Origin: SIG578 sp045655125
GTDB taxonomy: Bacteria; Bacillota; Clostridia; Oscillospirales; Ruminococcaceae
Assembly (NCBI GenBank): GCA_045655125.1
Contig: JAZOOR010000011.1
Span: 1-9,375 of the forward strand
Direction of reading: 5' to 3'
DNA: 9,375 nt
The notes under the pieces are model-generated. The model saw only the letters and a program-made list of their open reading frames with translations, was not told where the DNA came from and made no database searches. How positions within the stretch are numbered: the first letter of the stretch is position 1; every line of letters starts with the position of its first letter. This document shows, piece by piece, positions 1 through 6,748 of this stretch. A program made the translations under genes and the position numbers.

Positions 1-127
1 GCATAAGGGTTGAAAGCGGATAATAAATCATCGGCTTGTCGTAAATAGGCAGTAGCTGTTTCGAGGTTACTCGGGTAAGGGGGTAAAGCCTTGTTCCTGA
101 GCCACCTGCAAGAATAATTCCTTTCAT
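1..127 (-). CDS. rmlA: Glucose-1-phosphate thymidylyltransferase, N-terminal 42 residues only
   Basis: RmlA joins glucose-1-phosphate and dTTP to give dTDP-glucose, the first step towards dTDP-rhamnose and dTDP-4-keto-6-deoxy sugars, in the cytoplasm. The reverse strand from 127 reads MKGIILAGGSGTRLYPLT, then a KQLLPIYDKPMIYYPLS stretch. These are the nucleotide-binding G-G-S-G-T-R-L loop and the K-x-L-L-P-x-Y-D-K-P-M block typical of RmlA rather than GalU. The ATG has GAGGTG at 134-139, with 8 bases between GAGG and the start. The site overlaps the TGA stop of the ABC ATPase gene (138-140), leaving a gap of 10 bases and suggesting translational coupling. The window edge cuts the gene, so nothing can be said of the remaining roughly 250 residues. 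Its presence implies dTDP-sugar supply for this operon and fits the DegT aminotransferase upstream. The family assignment is firm despite the short piece. Confidence 0.93.
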   Translation of the reverse strand, partial: MKGIILAGGSGTRLYPLTRVTSKQLLPIYDKPMIYYPLSTLM

Positions 128-137
128 TTTAAACACC

Positions 138-1091
138 TCATCTATTATCAATTTCGTCTTGTAATTTTTTTCTATCTTCAGCTGACATTGAATCTACAAC
201 CGCCAGCAAACGACCGTACCTTGCAACTGCGCTCTCATTAGGATTTATCTTGTTTGCCTCTTTTTCTTTTTCGCTCAAGAACCACGCCTGAAGAAATCGG
301 CGGGAGCACTCCTTTAACTCCTGCTCATTTTTTGGCAGATGCTGTTCTTTGTTTTTTATACTATACAGATATCCGCTGTAAGCATTGCACACTGTTTTTG
401 TGTCCGCAAAGGCAATTTGCCTACCGTGGTCAAGCCAGAGGGCCTTGTTACAAAGCTCGCGAACCTGCGCTATCGAGTGCGAAACCAAGATTCCTGTAAC
501 ACCCCTTGAGAGAATACTCTTAATCCTCTGTCCGCTCTTATCCTTAAAGGACTCATCACCTACGCTGAGCACCTCATCTAAAATAATAATATCAGGCTCA
601 ACAAGACAAGCGATTGAAAATGCAAGACGGCTTTTCATACCGCTCGAAAGCTGCTTGAACATATAATCCTGAAAATCCTTGAGTTCTGCAAACGCTATTA
701 TCTCATCATATTTTTCGTGGATAAATTCCTTGGTGTAGCCGAGTAACGCTCCGCGCAGAAATGTATTTTCCCGAACCGTGAGCTCAGGGTCAAAACCCGA
801 AGCAAGCTCTAAAAGAGCAGCAATTTTGCCATTTGTTTTAACGCTTCCCTTTGTGGGCACCATAATACCCGTTACTGCTTTCAAAAGGGTGGATTTACCC
901 GCTCCGTTAGTTCCGACAATGCCGAGCATATCTCCCTTTTCCAAGGAAAAGGTTATATCCTTGTCTGCCCAGAATTCATTTACCTTGAATTTTCCTGTAA
1001 GCTTTCTTGTCACGAACTCTTTAAGACCTATAGATTTTATATCTCCCGTTTTATAACGGATTGAGACATTTTTACATTCAACAACCGCCAC
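138..1091 (-). CDS. Polysaccharide/teichoic acid ABC exporter, ATP-binding subunit (TagH/Wzt-like)
   Basis: This is the cytoplasmic ATPase that drives export of a lipid-linked glycan through the permease encoded just upstream. Over 317 residues it shows Walker A GTNGAGKST at 60-68, signature LSSGM at 148-152, Walker B IIILDE at 168-173 and H-loop His205 in LVSHS. The N-terminal CKNVSIRYKTG start and the W-A-x-K-D-I-x-F-x-L-x-K-G-D-x-L-G-I-V-G run are typical of the TagH/Wzt subfamily. The start is GTG at 1091, chosen because GAGGTGA (1096-1102) lies 7 bases ahead, counted from GAGG. The gap to the permease stop is 15 bases. Residues from about 247 form a charged, probably helical tail of about 70 residues. 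It is too short for the Wzt carbohydrate-binding domain and does not resemble the long extracellular extension of B. subtilis TagH. Substrate cannot be read from sequence; context suggests the polyol-phosphate glycan made here. Confidence 0.93.
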   Translation of the reverse strand: MAVVECKNVSIRYKTGDIKSIGLKEFVTRKLTGKFKVNEFWADKDITFSLEKGDMLGIVGTNGAGKSTLLKAVTGIMVPTKGSVKTNGKIAALLELASGFDPELTVRENTFLRGALLGYTKEFIHEKYDEIIAFAELKDFQDYMFKQLSSGMKSRLAFSIACLVEPDIIILDEVLSVGDESFKDKSGQRIKSILSRGVTGILVSHSIAQVRELCNKALWLDHGRQIAFADTKTVCNAYSGYLYSIKNKEQHLPKNEQELKECSRRFLQAWFLSEKEKEANKINPNESAVARYGRLLAVVDSMSAEDRKKLQDEIDNR

Positions 1092-1095
1092 GGTT

Positions 1096-1102
1096 TCACC
1101 TC
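1096..1102 (-). promoter_or_regulatory. Ribosome binding site for the ABC ATPase gene (decides a GTG start)
   Basis: The reverse strand reads GAGGTGAAACCGTG. A strong GAGGTGA site lies directly ahead of a GTG codon, 7 bases from the end of GAGG. It falls within the 15-base gap after the permease stop codon. The encoded protein begins at the residue expected for this ATPase family. Confidence 0.85.
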
Positions 1103-1106
1103 GCAG

Positions 1107-1871
1107 TTACACATAATATAAAAACTCATTATTGCACTTTTTGTAAATAAGGCAGCCAAAAAGAAGTGCCAAAAGCGCATATACCGCACAAAGAATGTGA
1201 AGGTGCAGTGACGGAACAACTCCGCTTATAACCACCGTTCTGAAATATGCAATATAAGAATAAACGGGATTTACATACAATGCCTGCTCAAAATTTCCTA
1301 AAATAGATGTCGGATAGAAAATTGCCGAAATATAGTTTAAAAGCGTTAAGAAAATACTATAAAGATACTCAACGTCGCGAAAAAATACATAAAGGGCAGA
1401 AAGAATCATTCCAACTCCAAATGAGAAAATAAGAAGCAATATCATTGGGTATACAAGCGTCAGCATATGGAAGCCGAATGTTATCTTATCAAATATGCAA
1501 AACACAACAAATATTATCATTGTAAGCAGGAAATTTATAAACGCCTGAAACGCTTTGGACATCAAAAACAGATATTTAGGGACATTTATCTTCGTAAAAA
1601 TTCCTGCGTTTGCCATAAGCGCCCGCATACAACCTTGCGTTGTTTCTGTGTAAAAGGACATAACAAGTGTGCCAGCAAAAATATAGATAATAAAATGCTC
1701 CTGCGACCTGCCAAAAATATTTACAAACACAAGCATCAGCACAAGTACATTAAGTAGCGGAGCTAAAATACTCCACATAACGCCAAGCACCGTGCGCTTG
1801 TATTTTTTCTTAAAATCGCGCTTAACAAGCTCTTCAAACAGAAAGCGGTAGCGCTTTAACTTCTCTATCAA
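1107..1871 (-). CDS. Polysaccharide/teichoic acid ABC exporter, ABC-2 type permease (TagG/Wzm-like)
   Basis: This is the membrane-spanning half of the exporter, 254 residues, in the usual 250-280 range. The N-terminus MIEKLKRYRFLFEELVKRDF followed by KKKYKRTVLGVMWSILAPLL is the hallmark cytoplasmic helix and first membrane entry of TagG/Wzm permeases. Hydrophobic segments lie at about 33-54, 60-78, 108-127, 137-160, 170-187 and 225-243, giving the six spans of the ABC-2 fold. The basic, aromatic C-terminus (Y-K-K-C-x-x-E-F-L-Y-Y-V) is also typical. The start is TTG at 1871: there is no nearby in-frame ATG, GAAGGG (1880-1885) sits 8 bases upstream, and the family-conserved N-terminus begins there. 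It lies 18 bases after the ATP-grasp/HAD gene and 15 bases before its ATPase partner. Such transporters export long preassembled chains, so synthesis should finish in the cytoplasm. Confidence 0.93.
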   Translation of the reverse strand: MIEKLKRYRFLFEELVKRDFKKKYKRTVLGVMWSILAPLLNVLVLMLVFVNIFGRSQEHFIIYIFAGTLVMSFYTETTQGCMRALMANAGIFTKINVPKYLFLMSKAFQAFINFLLTMIIFVVFCIFDKITFGFHMLTLVYPMILLLIFSFGVGMILSALYVFFRDVEYLYSIFLTLLNYISAIFYPTSILGNFEQALYVNPVYSYIAYFRTVVISGVVPSLHLHILCAVYALLALLFGCLIYKKCNNEFLYYV

Positions 1872-1879
1872 AATAAGAG

Positions 1880-1885
1880 CCCTTC
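1880..1885 (-). promoter_or_regulatory. Ribosome binding site for the permease gene (decides a TTG start)
   Basis: The reverse strand reads GAAGGG, then 8 bases, then TTG. The next in-frame Met lies well inside the first membrane segment, and the TTG begins the conserved TagG/Wzm N-terminus. The rare TTG is therefore the supported start. Confidence 0.8.
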
Positions 1886-1889
1886 TTTC

Positions 1890-3182
1890 TTATTGCCTCT
1901 CGTCTATGAGTGCTTCGACGGCATCTACTCCAAGTGTCCAGATTCCAAAGGCATCGCGCATACTCTTGCGCTCTGCAAAAGAGTCATCAACAAACAGTGC
2001 CTTTTTGGAAGGATTTACGTGGTCTATCTTGCGTTCACTGCGAGGAAGACAGATAATTTCATCAAACAGCTCGGGCATAATTCTTCTGACCTTTAAATCG
2101 GCAATAATATCGGTTTCGTGTCGGGTTAAAAGAATTACGGGGATTTTGTTTTCAACGCACTGATAAATAAAGCGCAGTACTGTGAAATTGACCTTATCGT
2201 GAACTATCACGGTGTCATCAAAATCCATATAAACCTCGTCATAGTCAATTCCGAGCTTGAACACATTATGCAGCGCTCTGTCAACTACAACGCTCTCAAT
2301 TTTCTCGGGCAGGTCAATGTCATAGCCCTCTGCATCAAAAACGGTGAGCAGAGCAAGGTTAATTCCCGCCGCTCTCTGAACGCACATTGTGCCTGCAACA
2401 CGGGTGGCGCACTCTAAAAGGCGGTAATCTCCCTTGGAATTTCTCTTAAGCTGGAAGAACCAGACTCCTCTGAAATCCATCTTCTGATTTATGATTTCTG
2501 CAATTTCATAAACCCGAGCATCAGGCTCCATAACACTGGAATTAACACTAATTCCATTCTTAACGCGGTGACGGTTGCGGCAAGCGGCATAACGAAGCTT
2601 GCCGTGTCTGTCGGTAAAGCAGTCGATGGTGTACTCCTCGCCGGGCAGATATTCGCAGACCACCTGTTCATCGGTGCGGACAGCAAGCTCGTACTTCAGC
2701 TGCTCTTCATTTTTAAGAATCATAAATCCCTGCGAACCTTGCGACTCTGTGGGCTTTATAATGACGGGATAATCCTTTATCTGCTCGGGACTACTGTAAA
2801 TCTCGGGGAGAAAATCGCATCCTGCAAGGCGCTCGTAGGTTTTTGATTTACTTCTGCAAAGCTCAACCGTTTCGTGAGGGCAGGTCAGCAGCTTTGCGTG
2901 CAGCTTATCGCGGTTTTGGCTGAGCGCTAATATAACGCTGTCAAGAGCGGGGAAAATATAGTCGATATTATTCTCATCAATGTACCGATTAAGCACATCG
3001 ACAAAGCTCGGGTCGCTAATAAAAGGAATATCGCCGAAATAGTTTTTGTATACCCATTTTCCGTGGTCATCGACACTTGAGCCGCCGAAAAGGGTTATAA
3101 ATCTTATATCCTTGAGGGCGCGGTGCAGCTCTAAGCCAATTTCGGAGCCGCAGGGGAACACCAAGATATTTAATTGCTTCAT
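1890..3182 (-). CDS. ATP-grasp ligase fused to a HAD-type phosphatase domain, function unknown
   Basis: The protein has 430 residues and two recognisable halves. Residues 1-300 are an ATP-grasp module of the carbamoyl-phosphate-synthase/D-Ala-ligase type. It has a Rossmann-like pre-ATP-grasp start (NILVFPCGSEIG), Lys143 with a glycine-rich loop (IIKPTESQGSQG), the hinge acidic residue Glu177 (CEYLPGEEYTID), and a metal-site region LECATRVAGTM at 256-266. Residues 313-425 are a compact HAD domain: motif I DFDDT at 320-324, motif II Thr353 in LLTRHE, probable motif III Lys385, and motif IV DD at 399-400 in FVDDS. The short distances between motifs leave no room for a cap domain. ATP-grasp enzymes join a carboxylate to an amine or thiol through an acyl-phosphate, and HAD domains usually remove phosphate. 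No substrate can be named. AAGGTGA (3189-3195) precedes the ATG and overlaps the upstream TAA stop. The domain calls are firm; the role is open. Confidence 0.85.
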   Translation of the reverse strand: MKQLNILVFPCGSEIGLELHRALKDIRFITLFGGSSVDDHGKWVYKNYFGDIPFISDPSFVDVLNRYIDENNIDYIFPALDSVILALSQNRDKLHAKLLTCPHETVELCRSKSKTYERLAGCDFLPEIYSSPEQIKDYPVIIKPTESQGSQGFMILKNEEQLKYELAVRTDEQVVCEYLPGEEYTIDCFTDRHGKLRYAACRNRHRVKNGISVNSSVMEPDARVYEIAEIINQKMDFRGVWFFQLKRNSKGDYRLLECATRVAGTMCVQRAAGINLALLTVFDAEGYDIDLPEKIESVVVDRALHNVFKLGIDYDEVYMDFDDTVIVHDKVNFTVLRFIYQCVENKIPVILLTRHETDIIADLKVRRIMPELFDEIICLPRSERKIDHVNPSKKALFVDDSFAERKSMRDAFGIWTLGVDAVEALIDERQ

Positions 3183-3193
3183 AAATCATCACC

Positions 3194-5668
3194 TTACAGG
3201 CCTATACGATTTTTAATTTCCTCTACAATGCGCTTTGAGTTATCAGGACTATTTACGTCACTGTCAAAGAAGTACTTACACTTATTTTTACGTTTTTTAG
3301 AGTCCTTGCTGGGATTCTCTATATACTCTTCAACCTTTTTAAGTACAGTGTTCCAATTCTTGACAAGGGGACCCGGAATCGAGTTCTCGAAGTCAAGATT
3401 AAAGCCTGCCTGTTTTTCTTTAAACCATACAATGTCGGGACAATAATAAATGGTCGGCCTATCAAGAAGCGCAAAATCAAGCGAAATAGATGAGTAGTCT
3501 GAAATAACGATATTGTATGTGCCCAGACTTGTATATATATCCTTTTCGTCGTCAATGACAATTCTGTCATACATTTCAAGAGCACGGGTAAGCTTTTTGC
3601 TGTAATCACGCCAGGTGTGAGGATGAAGTCTTATGGTAAATGTACCATTGATTTTCTCCATAAGTGCCTGAATTTTGGGGAAGGCATCAATGCAGCCGTC
3701 GACAAGCTCCATCTCTTTTTTGGGGTCGTATCTGAAGGTTGGGGCATACATTATTTTGGGATTTCTGGGGTCGGGAGAAAGCTTATATGAAAGGATATCT
3801 CTGGGGTGTCCTGCCATAAACATACTTTGAGCAGGGACATTCCATACCTTTCCAATCATATCAACTCGCTCCTGTCCGGGACAAACAAGCATAAAATACT
3901 TTTCAAACATTTCTCTGTTAGGAGCAACAAAAACATACTTAATTGCTTTTTTAATTTTTGTAAATAAGCTGTCGTTTTTCTTGATGAGAATATCATCACT
4001 ATAAACAACTCCGGGCTCACTAACGGTTTTAACCCTCTTACCATCACCCATTGCTTTAAATCCAACACCGTGCCAGAGCTGAACAACCTTTGACCTGTGG
4101 TTAAATCCGCAGAAATTACTGTAATCTGACATTTTATTATGATCGGTTATAACAATGTTTGCGCGGGAAAGAAGCCTTATACCCTTAAAGCTCTTCATCA
4201 TGCTGACGGGTTTATTCTCTGCCTTTAGCATTTTATAAACCTCGGCATCCTTTGTAAGCCAATGAAGATCGATTTCAGGGTTGTTTTCGATAACATATTC
4301 ATAGAAATATTTAGCATTATCGAGGTATCCCTTTGCTCTAAAGCTGGTTATTACCCACAGATTCTTTTTCTTTGGAACCAGCGAATATGCCCAGTAAGCA
4401 ATTGCTGAAGCAAATTTTCTACAATCCCAATACAAGTTTTTTATCATTCTCTTCATATGCCAGGTTATCTTATCGTGAGGTACAACAATCTTTCCGTATA
4501 ATCTTAAAGGAACCCTGTATTTTTTCATTTTTATGATACGGCTATAAGCAGGCCAAGTCAGCGCATTTATCAGCGACCTTGCATCATTATAGAAAATAAG
4601 ATAAGCGTTAAGAGCGATTTTTGCCGCCTGCGGATACTCTTTAAAGTATCTCAAAACTGCATCATAATCATTGAGCTTAAGCGCAGTCTTAAGATAGTTG
4701 TAAGACTCGAGCTTAAGTCTGTTTTCAAAAGGTGTTCTGGGGTATTTTTTTATATTTTCCTTATACCATTCTAATATACCCGACATCCATCTTACGTGGT
4801 CAATTCGGGTTTTCATAAAGTGCTCATCCATATTTTGACTCATATAAACGCCAACATTACTGCGGCGGTATACTGCAGTGACATCAGGGAGAAATCCCGC
4901 CTTGCCTTCACCGAGCTGCATTAAGAATATAGGATGGTCGCCGATAATGCCAGTATAATACCAATCAGGAATCTTTATGTCATAGTCCCAACGGTAAAAA
5001 ACTGTTGCGGTATGTGCGGGGAAAACCCAAACACAGTCCCAAGAAGTTAAAGGGGTCATTTTGAGCTTATATAATGGCTCGCAATCGGGGAAAATGAGCT
5101 TTCCCTCTTTGTCAGCCTTAAACCAGCTGCGCAAGAACCAATCATCAGGAGCCTCTATCTCGGCACGCGAATAGCATATTCTCCAATCAGGATTCTCTTG
5201 CATAAGGTCATACTGTTTTTGGAGCTTATATTCGTCTACCCAATAGTCATCACCCTCGCAGAAAGCGATATAAGGGCTGTTTGCGTGATTACACAGGTCA
5301 ATAAGGTTTGCCTGCGCGCCCATATTCTCCTCTCGGATAAAGGGAACGATTATATCAGGGTATTTTTCTGCGTACTCGCGCACAATATCCGCAGTTCTGT
5401 CAGGGCCCTTGTCCTCACCCACAAATATTTTGTACTTAAAATTGGTTTTCTGCATGAGAAAACTATCCAGAGCTGCAGCAATATAATCCTCGTGATTATA
5501 TGTAATGCAGCAAATAGTTACTGCACAGTCATCATTATTTTGCTCAAATCTCTTGGCGGTTTCGGGGCCCATCTGAGCGTCGTCGCGCTTAAGACCGCCG
5601 TAAAATTCGCCTGTTTCTGAGCTAAACAGCTCTGCATATTTAAAATCTTCCCTGGTTTGCATACTCAT
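3194..5668 (-). CDS. Two-domain polymerase candidate: GT2 glycosyltransferase fused to CDP-glycerol-type polyol-phosphate transferase
   Basis: The protein has 824 residues. Residues 48-290 are a GT-A family 2 glycosyltransferase: the strand VTICCITYNHEDYI, acidic VGEDKGPDRTADI, and the DxD-type motif EGDDYW at 138-143. Residues 300-430 are a mainly helical linker ending in an amphipathic, aromatic stretch. Residues 433-824 match the CDP-glycerol glycerophosphotransferase (TagB/TagF) family: YLDNAKYFYEYV, LWHGVGFKAMG at 531-541, GHPR at 620-623, YAPTFR at 641-646, RLHPH at 680-684, and SDYSSISLDF at 723-732. His533 and His682 are the likely catalytic residues by family analogy. One chain would thus transfer a sugar and a polyol-phosphate in turn, probably at the inner membrane face. 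The start is ATG 5668, with AAGGGTGG (5677-5684) ahead; the Met two codons later is less well spaced. The CDP-polyol donor could come from the two genes just upstream. Whether it is a polymerase or an initiating enzyme is inferred. Confidence 0.9.
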   Translation of the reverse strand: MSMQTREDFKYAELFSSETGEFYGGLKRDDAQMGPETAKRFEQNNDDCAVTICCITYNHEDYIAAALDSFLMQKTNFKYKIFVGEDKGPDRTADIVREYAEKYPDIIVPFIREENMGAQANLIDLCNHANSPYIAFCEGDDYWVDEYKLQKQYDLMQENPDWRICYSRAEIEAPDDWFLRSWFKADKEGKLIFPDCEPLYKLKMTPLTSWDCVWVFPAHTATVFYRWDYDIKIPDWYYTGIIGDHPIFLMQLGEGKAGFLPDVTAVYRRSNVGVYMSQNMDEHFMKTRIDHVRWMSGILEWYKENIKKYPRTPFENRLKLESYNYLKTALKLNDYDAVLRYFKEYPQAAKIALNAYLIFYNDARSLINALTWPAYSRIIKMKKYRVPLRLYGKIVVPHDKITWHMKRMIKNLYWDCRKFASAIAYWAYSLVPKKKNLWVITSFRAKGYLDNAKYFYEYVIENNPEIDLHWLTKDAEVYKMLKAENKPVSMMKSFKGIRLLSRANIVITDHNKMSDYSNFCGFNHRSKVVQLWHGVGFKAMGDGKRVKTVSEPGVVYSDDILIKKNDSLFTKIKKAIKYVFVAPNREMFEKYFMLVCPGQERVDMIGKVWNVPAQSMFMAGHPRDILSYKLSPDPRNPKIMYAPTFRYDPKKEMELVDGCIDAFPKIQALMEKINGTFTIRLHPHTWRDYSKKLTRALEMYDRIVIDDEKDIYTSLGTYNIVISDYSSISLDFALLDRPTIYYCPDIVWFKEKQAGFNLDFENSIPGPLVKNWNTVLKKVEEYIENPSKDSKKRKNKCKYFFDSDVNSPDNSKRIVEEIKNRIGL

Positions 5669-5686
5669 TTAAATATCCACCCTTAC

Positions 5687-6736
5687 TTATTTACCTTGAA
5701 GAACATAAATAGTGTTTGTAATGCCTTTTTCAACGGAATATTTACCTCTCCACCCAAGAGAACACAGCTTATCTGAATCGAGAACCGCATAAGTTATAGG
5801 GGTCTGCTGCCCCTTTGCCTCGTTATCGGGCTCAGAAAATACCACCCGTGTTCCCGCCACCTTAGCAATGGTCTCTGCAAGGCCTGCAATGGTAACCCTT
5901 GCATCAGGATTGGCAATGTTATAAGCCTGAGCACTCTCGCCGCAGGTTAGCACCGTAAGCAGTGCCGAAGCGCAGTCGGCTATATAACAATACGAGCGAA
6001 GCTGCGTGCCACGGCTTTTCATAACGATATCCTCGCCCGCTATAGCATTGTTTACAAACTGAACGCTTGCTCGGTTATCACTCGCCGTAACATTAGGCCC
6101 ATAGGTGTGGCAGGGGCGCACTATGACGGTATCGAGCCCGTACTGCTGCGTATATGACACGCAAAGCGTTTCAGCCGCTCTTTTGGATGCGGGATAGCAG
6201 GATCGCGCCTGCGTTGGATCAACATATCCGCTGTAATGCTCGGGGAAAGCAGTGAGAGAGGGGTCTGCCTGTCCGTAAACCTCGCCCGAGGATACAAACA
6301 AGAATCTCTTTGTACCATGATCCTTAGCGTATTCTAAAAGGTACTGCGCGCCCAGCACATTGCTCAGCACCGTTCCCACGGGGTCACTTACAAATGCTGC
6401 CGGATAGGCGGGGCTCGCCGCGTGAATGATGTAATCGACCTTAAAATCAAAGCTCGGCTTATTGTTTACATCGTGCTCTACAAAGCAGAGCTTGTCTGTT
6501 TTGACAGCAGAAAAGCGCTCGGTAAGACGGGATGTATTTCTGCCTGCCGCATAAACAGTTATGCCTGCCGCATATTTGCGGTTGTATTCTAAAAGCACAT
6601 CCACAACAAAAGAGCCGATGAGACCCGAAGCGCCCGTTATAAGAACCGAGCTGCCTTTAAGCTTTTCTATATCTTTTGTGGAATCTATTGCTGTTTGTAT
6701 ATCGCCTAAGTAGGTTCCGCTTTGATATAAATTCAC
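5687..6736 (-). CDS. Extended SDR NAD(P)-dependent nucleotide-sugar epimerase/dehydratase-like enzyme
   Basis: From the GTG at 6736 the protein has 349 residues, a normal length for extended SDR enzymes. It has the Rossmann NAD loop TGASGLIG at 34-41, HAASPAYP at 105-112, the catalytic region VSSGEVYG at 148-155 with Glu152, and Tyr181-x-x-x-Lys185 in YPASK. VRPCHTYGP and the R-S-Y-C-Y-I-A-D block are typical of substrate binding in the UDP-glucuronate decarboxylase, 4,6-dehydratase and epimerase group. The exact reaction cannot be assigned. Because it follows an IspD/TarI-type cytidylyltransferase by only 10 bases, it may act on a CDP-linked or phosphorylated polyol or sugar, but a UDP- or dTDP-sugar is also possible. 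A longer reading to an ATG at 6811 would overlap the previous gene by 65 bases and add residues unlike the family, so I reject it. Its G+C looks higher than that of the downstream genes. Confidence 0.85.
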   Translation of the reverse strand: MNLYQSGTYLGDIQTAIDSTKDIEKLKGSSVLITGASGLIGSFVVDVLLEYNRKYAAGITVYAAGRNTSRLTERFSAVKTDKLCFVEHDVNNKPSFDFKVDYIIHAASPAYPAAFVSDPVGTVLSNVLGAQYLLEYAKDHGTKRFLFVSSGEVYGQADPSLTAFPEHYSGYVDPTQARSCYPASKRAAETLCVSYTQQYGLDTVIVRPCHTYGPNVTASDNRASVQFVNNAIAGEDIVMKSRGTQLRSYCYIADCASALLTVLTCGESAQAYNIANPDARVTIAGLAETIAKVAGTRVVFSEPDNEAKGQQTPITYAVLDSDKLCSLGWRGKYSVEKGITNTIYVLQGK

Positions 6737-6743
6737 CTTTTCA

Positions 6744-6748
6744 TCCTC
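6744..6748 (-). promoter_or_regulatory. Ribosome binding site overlapping a stop codon, sets the SDR gene's GTG start
   Basis: The reverse strand reads TGAGGATGAAAAGGTG. The TGA is the stop of the cytidylyltransferase gene (6747-6749), and GAGGA overlaps it. Eight bases separate GAGG from the GTG at 6736. The ATG inside this string is followed two codons later by TGA, so it cannot be the start. The layout suggests translational coupling. Confidence 0.82.

Noticed and set aside
5198..5620. 140-codon open frame on the plus strand
   Set aside because: It lies wholly opposite the glycosyltransferase domain of the fusion gene, has no clear ribosome site that I could see, and its product has no recognisable domain; it is an antisense shadow.
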